From positions 186,001-250,000 of the forward strand of contig NZ_JAKZLB010000004.1 of assembly GCF_022808865.1 (NCBI RefSeq): 64,000 nt of DNA. Reading direction: 5' to 3'. The stretch's first letter is position 1; every line of letters starts with the position of its first letter. This document shows, piece by piece, positions 35,128 through 43,243 of this stretch. This stretch comes from Geothrix oryzisoli (GTDB lineage: Bacteria > Acidobacteriota > Holophagae > Holophagales > Holophagaceae). The notes beneath the pieces are model-generated. The model worked only from the letters and a program-made list of their open reading frames with translations, made no database searches and was not told where the DNA came from. The translations under genes were made by a program, and so were the position numbers.

Positions 35128-35496
35128 ATGATCCTCGGACTGGGTACCGATCTCTGCCCTCCCAGCCGCTGGCGACACCTGGTCGAGCGTTTCGGGGCCG
35201 AGAAGTGCGCGGGGCGGATCCTCCACCCGGAAGAGGGCGCCTACCTGCTGGCGGGCAACCGCGAGCGGCTGCCGGAGCGCCTGGCGGGGCGCTGGGCCCT
35301 GCGGGAGGCCTTCGGCAAGGCGCTGGGCACGGGTCTGGACGGCTGGTCCTGGAAGGAGCTGCGCTACGTGAACGGGCGCCTGTGGGCCACGGGGGCCCTG
35401 GTGGACCTGCTGGCGGCCCGGGGCGTCCGGAAGCTGCACGGAAGCATCAGCCATGACGGAGACCTGGCCCTGGCCGTGGTGCTCCTGGAGGACTGA
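35128..35496 (+). CDS. acpS: Holo-ACP synthase (4'-phosphopantetheinyl transferase)
   Basis: 122 aa, typical AcpS length. MILGLGTDLC has the metal-binding Asp8; RWALREAFGKALG carries the second acidic ligand and Lys; ISHDGDLALAVVLLE closes the fold. Transfers 4'-phosphopantetheine from CoA to apo-acyl carrier protein for fatty-acid synthesis. The 97-base upstream gap has no obvious promoter. Confidence 0.9.
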   Translation: MILGLGTDLCPPSRWRHLVERFGAEKCAGRILHPEEGAYLLAGNRERLPERLAGRWALREAFGKALGTGLDGWSWKELRYVNGRLWATGALVDLLAARGVRKLHGSISHDGDLALAVVLLED

Positions 35497-35568
35497 ACGG
35501 GCCGGAACCCAAGGTTTCCCGGATTCGGCCGATGGTCGGAGCAGGACCCGAGCGGCGAGGAGCCGGCC

Positions 35569-36414
35569 ATGCCCATCACCCCCCACGAGCTCGTCGAGAA
35601 CCTGGGCGACCTCCCGCCCCTGCCCCAGGTGACCGACCGCGTCCTGAGGCTCGCGGCCATCCCGGAGAGCACCGCCGAGGACTTCCTCCGGGTCATCGCC
35701 CTGGACCAGGCCCTCGCCGGCCTGACCCTCCGGATGGCGAACAGCGCGGCCTTCGGGCTGATGAGGCAGGTGGCGACGCTGCCGCAGGCCATCGCCATCC
35801 TGGGCCTGCCCACCCTCAAGAGCGCGATCATCGCCAGCTCGGCCAGGAACCTCCAGCGCCGCGGGGCCGTGAGCCCCCAGGCGCGGCTGCTGTGGGAACA
35901 CGCCCTGGCGGTGGCCATGGCGAGCCGTGCCTTCGCCGAGCGACTCGACAGCCCCGCGGCGGAGGCCTTCACCGCCGGGCTGCTGCACGATCTCGGCAAA
36001 GCGGTCCTGGGCATCAAGATCCCGGAGCACTACACCCCCCTGCTGCGCGCGGTCCACGAGCAGGAAGGCGCCTGCTCCGACCAGGAACTGGAGGCCTTCG
36101 GCTTCGATCACACCATGGTCGGCGAGGCCCTGGCCCAGCGGTGGCACCTGCCGCCCGGGCTGGGGGCCGCCGTGCGCTGGCACCATGAGCCCCGGAGTGC
36201 GCCGGCGGACCATCGCAGGCTGACCGCCGTGGTGGCCCTGGCCAACCACCTGGCCCTGGAACTGGGGGCCGGCCTCGGCGCCCCCGCCGCCCTCGAGGAG
36301 GCCTCCCACCAGGCCATGGAGCTCCTCGACCTCGACCCCGGGGCCTTGGCCAGCCTCAAGGCCGAGGTCCGCCAAGCGGTCGAGCGGGAGGGCTCCAGCC
36401 TCGAGTCCTTCTGA
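35569..36414 (+). CDS. HDOD-domain protein
   Basis: 281 aa. HDOD features: LPPLPQVTDRVLRLAA at the start, ALDQALAGLTLRMANSAAFGL, and the HD-like GLLHDLGKAVLGIK followed by FDHTMVGEALAQRWHLPPGLGAAVRWHHEP. HDOD proteins are usually non-catalytic signalling adaptors linked to c-di-GMP, motility or chemotaxis. No receiver or GGDEF domain is fused. It stands alone here, convergent with lpxD. Confidence 0.85.
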   Translation: MPITPHELVENLGDLPPLPQVTDRVLRLAAIPESTAEDFLRVIALDQALAGLTLRMANSAAFGLMRQVATLPQAIAILGLPTLKSAIIASSARNLQRRGAVSPQARLLWEHALAVAMASRAFAERLDSPAAEAFTAGLLHDLGKAVLGIKIPEHYTPLLRAVHEQEGACSDQELEAFGFDHTMVGEALAQRWHLPPGLGAAVRWHHEPRSAPADHRRLTAVVALANHLALELGAGLGAPAALEEASHQAMELLDLDPGALASLKAEVRQAVEREGSSLESF

Positions 36415-36430
36415 GCGCCCGGACGGGGCT

Positions 36431-37420
36431 TCAGCCCTTGCGGAGCTGCCTCATGAGCCTCGGCAGGCGGTTCAGCGCAGCCTGGGCTTCAGTCCACTCG
36501 CGGTGCGGGCGGGCCGGGAAACCCGTGACGAAGCTGCCCTCGGGCAGGCTCTTGGCCACCACGCTATTGCCGCCCACGACGCTGCGGCTGCCGATCTCGA
36601 TGTGGCCCACCACGCCCACCTTGCCGGCCAGGGTCACATAGTCGCCCAACTTCGTGGAGCCGCTGATGCCGGTCTGGCTCACCAGCAGGCAGTGGTTCCC
36701 CACCTGCACGTTGTGGCCCACCTGCACCTGGTTGTCGATCTTGGTGCCCAGGCCGATGCGGGTGGGGCCCAGCACGCCGCGATCGATGCAGACGCAGGCG
36801 CCGATCTCCACGTCGTCGCCCACCTCCACCCAGCCCACCTGGGGGATCTTGGCGTGGCGGCCCTCCACCAGCACGTAGCCGTAGCCGTCGCTGCCCACCA
36901 CGGAGTTCGCGTGGATGGCCACCCGGTTGCCCAGGCGCGTGCGGCGGTAGAGCACGGCGCCGGAGAACAGCTCGCAGCCCTCGCCCAGCACGCAGTCGTC
37001 GCCCACATGGACGCCCGGATGCACCACGCAGCCTTTCCCGAGCACCGTCCTGGCCCCCACCGTGGCGCCAGGCGCGATGCGGCAGCCCGCGCCGATCATG
37101 GCCGTGGGATGCACGGGGCGGTCGCTCCACTCGGGAGCCGGCTCGGGATGCAGCCAGCCGATGGCCTGGGCGAACGCCCAGTAGGGATGCTTCACCCGGA
37201 GGACGGGATGCCCGCCCATGTCCGCCGTCGCATCCACGAAGATCAGGCCTGCGGCACTTTCCTTGGCCTTCGCGGCATATTTCGGATTGGCGAGGAAGGA
37301 TACGGAGCCCGCTCCCGCCTCCTCCAGGGGCTTCACTTCGGAAATGAGGCGTTCCGGGGGACAATGCTCAAGGCTGCCACCCAGACGCTCCGCCAGGTCC
37401 CGGGCTGTGATGGTCGGCAT
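36431..37420 (-). CDS. lpxD: UDP-3-O-(3-hydroxyacyl)glucosamine N-acyltransferase LpxD
   Basis: 329 aa from the ATG at 37420, with a strong GGAGG upstream. An N-terminal uridine-binding domain is followed by left-handed beta-helix hexapeptide repeats (VHPTAMIGAGCRIAPGATVG and many of the V-x-G-x-x type) with the catalytic-His region LDNQVQVGHNVQVG, here written KIDNQVQVGHNV. Third step of lipid A synthesis. It is divergent from lgt; no lpxA/fabZ is next to it. Confidence 0.92.
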   Translation of the reverse strand: MPTITARDLAERLGGSLEHCPPERLISEVKPLEEAGAGSVSFLANPKYAAKAKESAAGLIFVDATADMGGHPVLRVKHPYWAFAQAIGWLHPEPAPEWSDRPVHPTAMIGAGCRIAPGATVGARTVLGKGCVVHPGVHVGDDCVLGEGCELFSGAVLYRRTRLGNRVAIHANSVVGSDGYGYVLVEGRHAKIPQVGWVEVGDDVEIGACVCIDRGVLGPTRIGLGTKIDNQVQVGHNVQVGNHCLLVSQTGISGSTKLGDYVTLAGKVGVVGHIEIGSRSVVGGNSVVAKSLPEGSFVTGFPARPHREWTEAQAALNRLPRLMRQLRKG

Positions 37421-37478
37421 GGCAACCTCCTCGTCAGTCTTCAGTATCCAGTTTCCAGTCATCCGTGCGGAATCCAAC

Positions 37479-38291
37479 ATGCATCCAGTTCTTTTCGACA
37501 TCGGGTCCTTCCCCCTCGGCACCTACGGGCTGCTGCTGGCCATCGCGTTCTTCGCGGGCACGGCCCTGGCCAAGCGGCAGGCGAAGCTGGACAACCTGAA
37601 TCCGGCGGGCATCACGGACCTGGCCATCGCCGTGCTCATCGCCGCCATCGTCGGTTCCAAGCTCCTGATGATCCTGGTGGGCCTCTTCACACCCGCCGGC
37701 CAGGAAGGCGCCATGACCCTCCGGGAGATCTTCACCCTCTCGACCCTGCGGGCCGGCGGCGCCATCCACGGCGGCATCATCGCCGCCACGGCCACCTTTT
37801 TCTGGAAGCTCCGCAAGGGGCAGGGTCTGCCCCTGCGCACCACCGGCGACGCCCTGGTGCCCGGCGTGGCCCTGGGCCAGGCCATCGGCCGCCTGGGCTG
37901 CTTCTCCGCCGGCTGTTGCTATGGCACCGAGACCCACGTCTCCTGGGCCGCCACGTTCACGAATCCGCTGGCCCAGGCCTTCAGCGGCACGCCCCTGGGC
38001 ATCCCCCTCCACCCCGTGCAGCTCTACAACACCCTGGCCAACCTGATCGTGATGACGATCCTCCTGGTGGCCCGGGGCAAGCGCCGCTTCCAGGGCCAGG
38101 TCTTCTCCCTCTACTTCCTCGTGGAGGGGCTGGGCCGCGTCATCACCGAGACCTGGCGGGGCGACGTGGACCGGGGCATGGGCTGGCTGGGCTGGGCCTG
38201 GCTCAGCACGGGCCGGGTCACGGGGATCGCCTTCATGATGCTGGGCCTGGGTCTGTGGCTGTTCTGGGGCCGCCAGAAGGAGTCGAAGTGA
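37479..38291 (+). CDS. lgt: Prolipoprotein diacylglyceryl transferase
   Basis: 270 aa, seven transmembrane segments. Conserved points: start GTYGLLLAIAFFAG, GAIHGGIIAA (His-Gly-Gly loop), GRLGCFSAGCCYG (signature region), HPVQLYN, and GLGRVITETWRGD. Attaches diacylglycerol to the lipobox Cys of prolipoproteins, inner membrane. The stop shares a base with the next start (TGATG). Confidence 0.92.
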   Translation: MHPVLFDIGSFPLGTYGLLLAIAFFAGTALAKRQAKLDNLNPAGITDLAIAVLIAAIVGSKLLMILVGLFTPAGQEGAMTLREIFTLSTLRAGGAIHGGIIAATATFFWKLRKGQGLPLRTTGDALVPGVALGQAIGRLGCFSAGCCYGTETHVSWAATFTNPLAQAFSGTPLGIPLHPVQLYNTLANLIVMTILLVARGKRRFQGQVFSLYFLVEGLGRVITETWRGDVDRGMGWLGWAWLSTGRVTGIAFMMLGLGLWLFWGRQKESK

Positions 38292-39268
38292 TGCAGCTTG
38301 TCGCCGAGGACGGCGCCCCCCGCCTGGACCGCTTCCTAGCCGACCGGTTCCCTGACATTCCCCGCGCCCGCTGGGACGCCCATGTCCGCACGGGCGAGGT
38401 GAAGGTCAACGGCGAGCCGGTGACCAAGGGTGGCGTGAAGCTGCGGCCCGGCGACCAGGTGGAGACCGAACTTCCGGTGATCGCCGTTCCGGCCGCCCAC
38501 CTGGAAGCCGAGGCCATCGATCTGCCCACGCTGTTCGAGGACGCCCAGCTCTGGATCGTCAACAAGCCCGCGGGCATGGTGGTGCATCCCGGTCCCGGCC
38601 ACACCGGCGGCACGGTGGTGAACGCCCTGCTGCACCGCCTCAAGACACCCGTGGTCCTCGAGCCCGCCGACGAGGAAGCGGAGGACGCCGAGGAACTGGC
38701 CTCCGGCTGGCCGGGCCTCGTGCATCGCCTGGATCGCTACACCACCGGCTGCCTCTGCCTCGCCAAGACCGCCGAAGCCCAGCGGGCCATCCAGGACCAG
38801 TTCAAGGCCCGCACGGTGGAGAAGCGCTACCTGGCCCTGGTTCGCCATTCCCCCAAACTGCCCCAGCTGGGCAGCCTGCTCATCGACGAGCCCATCGCCC
38901 GCCACAAGCGGGACCGCCTGCGCATGGTGGTGGCCGATGGCGGGCGCCCCGCCCAGACCCGCATCCGCGTGCTGGCCCGCACCACGAGTGTGGCGCTGGT
39001 GGAGTGCGAGCTGCTCACGGGCCGCACCCACCAGATCCGCGTGCACCTGGCGCACCTGCGGGCCCCACTCATGGGCGATCCGCTCTACGGCGGTCCCGGC
39101 CGCTGGAAGGATGTGGATGGCGGCGCCCTGCTGCTGCCCCATCCAGCCCTCCACGCCTGGAAGCTGTCGGTGGACCACCCCCTGACCGGCGCCCGGATCG
39201 ATGCCGTGGCCCCCATCCCCGAAGGGTTCCTGACCCTCGCGGAGGCCCTGGGCTTGCCGAGGCTCTGA
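38291..39268 (+). CDS. RluD-family rRNA pseudouridine synthase
   Basis: 325 aa. Order: N-terminal S4-like RNA-binding segment (RLDRFLADRFPD through VKVNGEPVTKGGVKL), then the catalytic domain with LWIVNKPAGMVVHPG, VHRLDRYTTGCLCLA (catalytic Asp in HRLD) and ELLTGRTHQIRVHLAH. Converts uridines of 23S rRNA to pseudouridine. A short acidic insert (PADEEAEDAEEL) sits before HRLD. Coupled to lgt. Confidence 0.9.
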   Translation: MQLVAEDGAPRLDRFLADRFPDIPRARWDAHVRTGEVKVNGEPVTKGGVKLRPGDQVETELPVIAVPAAHLEAEAIDLPTLFEDAQLWIVNKPAGMVVHPGPGHTGGTVVNALLHRLKTPVVLEPADEEAEDAEELASGWPGLVHRLDRYTTGCLCLAKTAEAQRAIQDQFKARTVEKRYLALVRHSPKLPQLGSLLIDEPIARHKRDRLRMVVADGGRPAQTRIRVLARTTSVALVECELLTGRTHQIRVHLAHLRAPLMGDPLYGGPGRWKDVDGGALLLPHPALHAWKLSVDHPLTGARIDAVAPIPEGFLTLAEALGLPRL

Positions 39269-39302
39269 GCCGGGCGCATCATCCCCGTACCAGGGGGGAG
39301 CC

Positions 39303-39767
39303 ATGCCCGCCATCCCGCAGAATCTGACGACGCTGAAGGGCTGGATGGAGGCCTATCCCTTCCTGCCCGGCCTCGTCTTCGCCGCCCTTTGCCTGGTCCT
39401 GCTGGTCGCGGTGGCCCTGCCCCGGCTCCGCTCCTGGGCCCGCGGGAAGGACCGGCCCGTGCTGGACCCGCTTCAGGTCGAGGAGCTCCTGCAGGGCCCC
39501 GGCGTCCTCATCGTGGACCTGCGGGACGAGGGGATCTATCGCCGGGGGCACATCCGGGGCTGCCTCCATGTCCCCTTCGCCCAGCTCACCCAGCGATTCC
39601 AGGCCCCGGATCCCAAGGCCCGGCGGGCCCTGGTCCTGGTGGACGAGACGGATGCCCTCTCGCACCGCGCCCTGACGATCCTCCTGGCCCGGGGCTTCGA
39701 GTGGGTCTATGTCCTCAAGGGCGGCATGCGGGCCTGGCGCGACGCGAACCGGCCCATGGTGAAGTAG
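39303..39767 (+). CDS. Membrane-anchored rhodanese-like domain, active-site Cys missing
   Basis: 154 aa. One transmembrane helix (about residues 20-40) and a rhodanese fold: GVLIVDLRDEGIYRRGHIRGCLHVP, then ALVLVDETDALSHRALTILLARGF, and VLKGGMRAW. The position of the CxxGxRS nucleophile is occupied by Asp114 (DETDALS), so sulfurtransferase activity is unlikely. It is probably a binding or sensing module. Confidence 0.75.
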   Translation: MPAIPQNLTTLKGWMEAYPFLPGLVFAALCLVLLVAVALPRLRSWARGKDRPVLDPLQVEELLQGPGVLIVDLRDEGIYRRGHIRGCLHVPFAQLTQRFQAPDPKARRALVLVDETDALSHRALTILLARGFEWVYVLKGGMRAWRDANRPMVK

Positions 39768-39789
39768 CCCCCGCTTCTGGAGGAATGCC

Positions 39790-41004
39790 TCAGGGCGCCT
39801 CGGCTGCGGGCACGCCCCAATGATCCCAGCGCAGCAGCAGCAGGAGCCCGGGGACGGCCGCCGCGGCGCAGAACAGGAAGTAGCCGGACCAGCCCAGCCG
39901 CTGGGCCACCGCGCCCATGGGGGCCGCCAGGAAACCCCGCGACAGGGCCATGAGGCTCGTGAGCAGGGCGTACTGGGTCCCCGTGAAGCGCTTGTCGCAC
40001 TGGCCCATGAGGAAGGCCGCGAAGGCCGCGCCGCCCATGCCGAAGGCCAGGTTCTCCAGGGCCAGGGCCCCCACCAGCACGCCCAGCTTGGGCCCCAGGC
40101 GTGAGAGGGCCCAGAAGGCCAGGATCGATCCAGCCTGCACGAAGCCGAAGAGCCACAGCGCCCGGCGCAGGCTCAGCTTCAGCAGGATCCAGCCGCCCAG
40201 CAGGCCCCCGACGATGATGAAGGTGATGCCCACCGTCTTGGTGGTGGCGCCGATCACCGTGAGGCTGAAGCCCATGCCGCGGATGAGGAAGGGCGTGGTC
40301 ATGGCGTCGGCCAGCTGGTCCCCGATCTTGTAGAGCAGGCAGAAGGCCAGGATCTCCGCGAACCCGGGGCGCGCGATGAAGTCCTTCAACGGTTCCAGGA
40401 AGGCGTCCTTGAGCGTCCGGGGTGGCCGGGCGACGGCATCCGTGGACTCCGCGAGCAGGGTGCCCAGGGCCGAGGCCGCCATCAGGCCGGCCATGGCCAG
40501 GTAGGTGGCCCGCCAGCCCAGCCGGTCCGCCAGGATGAGCGCCCCGGCTCCGCTCACGAGCATGGCCAGGCGGTAGGCCCCGATGTGGATGGCATTCCCG
40601 AGGCCCAGAAAGGTGGGCGGCAGGATTTCCGCCCGCCAGGCGTCGGTGGCGATGTCCTGCGTGGCACTGGTGAAGGCCACGGCCACGGCGAGGAACGCCA
40701 GCCGCGGGAGCGAGATCCGCGGGTCGGAGAACGCCATGACCGCGAGGCACACCGCCAGGGCCGCCTGGGCCAGCAGCAGCCAGCCCCGGCGCCGCCCCAG
40801 CAGCGGGGGCACGTAGCGGTCCAGCACGGGCGCCCACAGGAACTTCAGGGAATAGGGCAGCGTGACCAGCGAGAAGGCGCCGATGGTGGTGAGGTCCACG
40901 CCCCCCTTGGTCAGCCAGGCCTTCAGCGTGGAGCCCGTCAGGTAGAGGGGCAGGCCGGAGGCGAACCCGAGCAGGACGAGGGCGAGATACCGGCGTGGCT
41001 TCAT
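39790..41004 (-). CDS. AmpG-like MFS permease
   Basis: 404 aa with about 12 transmembrane helices. AmpG hallmarks: FASGLPLYLTGSTLKAWLTKGGVDLTTIGAFSL and LKFLWAPVLDRYVPP at the N-terminus, and TSATQDIATDAWRAEIL in the middle. AmpG imports anhydro-muropeptides for wall recycling. The gene is monocistronic and its stop is 22 bases from the rhodanese stop. Confidence 0.85.
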   Translation of the reverse strand: MKPRRYLALVLLGFASGLPLYLTGSTLKAWLTKGGVDLTTIGAFSLVTLPYSLKFLWAPVLDRYVPPLLGRRRGWLLLAQAALAVCLAVMAFSDPRISLPRLAFLAVAVAFTSATQDIATDAWRAEILPPTFLGLGNAIHIGAYRLAMLVSGAGALILADRLGWRATYLAMAGLMAASALGTLLAESTDAVARPPRTLKDAFLEPLKDFIARPGFAEILAFCLLYKIGDQLADAMTTPFLIRGMGFSLTVIGATTKTVGITFIIVGGLLGGWILLKLSLRRALWLFGFVQAGSILAFWALSRLGPKLGVLVGALALENLAFGMGGAAFAAFLMGQCDKRFTGTQYALLTSLMALSRGFLAAPMGAVAQRLGWSGYFLFCAAAAVPGLLLLLRWDHWGVPAAEAP

Positions 41005-41038
41005 CCCATCAGCCTAACCGGAGTCCCGCATCGGCCCC

Positions 41039-41515
41039 TCAGGGCGCCTCGCCGCCGTGGGTGTGCAGGTCGTGGACCATGTGGCCGCCCAGGTGGCCGG
41101 TGCGGAGCAGCGCGGCGACGCCCAGGCCGCTCCCCAGCAGCCAGAGGATGAAGAGGGTCCGGGCCAGGCGCGGCGGGAGTTCCCGGTGCAGGAAGCGGGC
41201 CACGCCCAGCTGGATGAGCCAGGCCCCCGTCAGGATGCCGAAGATGGCCATGGTCCACTGGGCGGACAGTTCGTGGGCGTTCAGGGCGGCCCTCAGCTCC
41301 GGCGTCCGGTGGGCGAGGTTCTCCGCGGCATCCCCGGTGGCCAGGGCCAGCAGCCCACCCAGGAGGCCCAGGACCAGCAGGAGCAGGGCCGAGGCGTGGA
41401 TCCCCCGCCGCTGGGAGGGCCAGAGCGCGCCCAGCAGGAACAGGAGCGGTGCCGTTCCGAGCAGGGCGATGGGGAAGTGGACGATGGCGGGATGGAGGTG
41501 GTTGAACGGCGGCAC
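41039..41515 (-). CDS. DUF2231-family small membrane protein
   Basis: 158 aa from the GTG at 41515 (GGAG six bases upstream); longer in-frame upstream sequence has no such site. HLHPAIVHFPIALLGTAPLL at the N-terminus is the classic DUF2231 opening, then four helices (about residues 13-31, 39-58, 85-104 and 117-134). His residues at membrane ends may bind heme or metal. Divergent from the Rieske gene. Confidence 0.8.
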   Translation of the reverse strand: MPPFNHLHPAIVHFPIALLGTAPLLFLLGALWPSQRRGIHASALLLLVLGLLGGLLALATGDAAENLAHRTPELRAALNAHELSAQWTMAIFGILTGAWLIQLGVARFLHRELPPRLARTLFILWLLGSGLGVAALLRTGHLGGHMVHDLHTHGGEAP

Positions 41516-41739
41516 GGCGGGCTCCGCGGGTGGGATGGGTGGGATCTGCCAAGAGGATGCGCTCCCCACCCTGGCGAACGCCAGACCGGATGGGTGGGTT
41601 TCTGGCATCCGGATCTGGGGGCCGGAGGGTCCGGACCCCATCCTCCTCTCCGCAAGCCGAATCCACCTCCGCCCCGGCGGAGTCCCCTTTCCGCGGCCCC
41701 GGGCCTTCTCGCGACCGCGACATCCCCCAGGGAGGTCCC

Positions 41740-42302
41740 ATGTCCCGCTCCGAATCCCCTGCTTCCCCCTCCGCGCCAGCCGGAACGCCCAGCGGCCTCG
41801 ACCGCCGGGAGTTCTGTGCCTGCGCCCTGGCCGTGGGGGGCCCGGGGGCGGGCGGGGGCGGCCGGGGGGGGGGGGGGGGGCCAACCCCACCCGGGCCCCC
41901 CCCCCCCCCCCCCCGCCACCGAGCCCCGTCACCACCTCTGAGACCAAGACCAGCCTGCTGGGCCAACCCTCCGGGACCGTGCGGGACTACACCACCACCA
42001 CCTCCGGCAGCTGCCCCCTGGTCTTCGGCTCCCCCCAGGGCTACTACCTGGTCCGGGACAGCGCAGGCATCTATGCCTTCAATGCCAGCTGCCTGCACCA
42101 GGGCGGACACATCAACCCCACCCAGGGCGGCTTCGGCTGCCCCTGCCACGGCAGCCAGTACGACCTCAACGGCACCGTGACCCAGGGGCCGGCCCCGGTG
42201 GGCTCCATCCTGCAGCACTACCAGGTCACCGAATCCACGCCCGGCGGGGTGCTCGTGATCGATCCCTCCAAGCCCGTTTCCGCCACCACTCGACTCACCT
42301 GA
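41740..42302 (+). CDS. Rieske 2Fe-2S protein with TAT-like leader, frame broken at homopolymer tracts
   Basis: The ATG at 41740 has GGAGG upstream and begins a leader with a twin-arginine-like DRREFCACALAVGG. That frame leads through a G/C homopolymer region (41864-41914) and continues as nonsense. The other forward frame, from about 41925, encodes the true Rieske domain: CLHQGGHINP and CPCHGSQYDLNG supply the Cys-x-His and Cys-x2-His cluster ligands, ending at 42302. Restoring one base (or removing two) in the tract joins the frames to a protein near 185 aa. Likely a periplasmic electron carrier; the break may be a read error or real. Confidence 0.75.
41864..41914. repeat. G17 and C19 homopolymer tracts
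   Basis: A run of 17 G (41864-41880) and a run of 19 C (41896-41914) with 15 bases between, able to pair as a very stable hairpin. It lies within the Rieske gene after the leader and is the site of the frame change. Long G/C tracts are prone to sequencing error and, in some bacteria, to phase-variable slippage. Confidence 0.95.
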
Positions 42303-42308
42303 GCGCCC

Positions 42309-43106
42309 ATGCCCGCCCGGTCGATCGCCCCTTCCATCCTCCTTTCCCTGCTCCTGGCCCTGTCGGCTCCCTTGGCGGGGCAGGACTCCGAGCTGCCCCT
42401 GGGCCTCAACCTCCCCACGGCGGATCACCTCCAGGGCTGGCAGCCGGCCATCCGCTTCACCCACCGCTTTGCCGAGCCGGCCCGCGGGAACTCAAAGGAT
42501 TTCTATGGCCTGGATGGCGGCAACTTCGCCGGTCTCGGCTTCGACCTCGGCATCGCCGCGGTGCCGGGCCTCAACGCCCAGATCTACCGCACCTCCGATG
42601 GCAAGACCGTGATCCTGGCCCTCCAGGAGCGGCTCCTGGACCGTCCGCACTTCCGCATGGCCCTCCGGGGAGAGCGCTTCGATGAGACCCTCCAGCGCAC
42701 CACCTACACCTTCGGGACCGTGGGCATCACCGGCGCGACCCTGCAGCTGCCCACGGAGCTCGTGATGGGAACCGTCACGCTGAGCGTCGTGCCCACCTGG
42801 TTGTCCCGCACCACCACCCGGGACCAGGCCCTCTTCACCGCCGGCGCGGGCCTTCGCTGGCGCCTCCTTGAACGCCAGTCCCTTTTGGCCGAGTACTACC
42901 CCCGCCCCGGGCGCCTGGACGCCGCCACCTATGAGCAGGGCTTCGCCCTCGGCTACCGCTTCCAGACCAAGGGCCACCGCTTTACGCTCCTCGCCACCAA
43001 CGTGCAGGGCACCACCGCCCACCAGGTGCTGGGGGGCGACTACGGCGGTGGACCCAGGCCCGGAGGCCGGTGGGCCCTGGGGTTCAACCTGGTGCGGATC
43101 TTCTGA
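42309..43106 (+). CDS. Outer-membrane beta-barrel protein, DUF5777-like
   Basis: 265 aa. Signal peptide (LLSLLLALSAPLAGQ). The mature part has alternating hydrophobic strands, WQPAIRFTHRFAEP, FYGLDGGNFAGLGFDLGIA and GLRWRLLERQSLLAEYYPR, and ends with an aromatic residue (LVRIF), typical of outer-membrane barrels. HRF and GLDGG segments match the DUF5777 group. It starts 6 bases after the Rieske stop, so the two probably work together. Confidence 0.7.
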   Translation: MPARSIAPSILLSLLLALSAPLAGQDSELPLGLNLPTADHLQGWQPAIRFTHRFAEPARGNSKDFYGLDGGNFAGLGFDLGIAAVPGLNAQIYRTSDGKTVILALQERLLDRPHFRMALRGERFDETLQRTTYTFGTVGITGATLQLPTELVMGTVTLSVVPTWLSRTTTRDQALFTAGAGLRWRLLERQSLLAEYYPRPGRLDAATYEQGFALGYRFQTKGHRFTLLATNVQGTTAHQVLGGDYGGGPRPGGRWALGFNLVRIF

Positions 43107-43130
43107 TCCCGTCCGTCTGAACAAGCTTGA

Positions 43131-43221
43131 AACCGCGAATGACGCGAATGGGCTGACTTGTCAGGTTGGCGCCTGGCTGGCCTTCAACCGATGCCCCCTT
43201 TATTCGCGCTCATTCGCGGTT
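43131..43221. repeat. Inverted repeat of CGCGAAT type between convergent genes
   Basis: The left arm (43131-43149) reads AACCGCGAATGACGCGAAT. The right arm (43202-43221) is its inverse with one added base. It lies between the barrel gene and the reverse-strand acs. Similar CGCGAAT-rich palindromic repeats are dispersed in many genomes. It could act as a bidirectional terminator. Confidence 0.55.
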
Positions 43222-43243
43222 CCAGTTGTTGTTCTGGTCGGCC

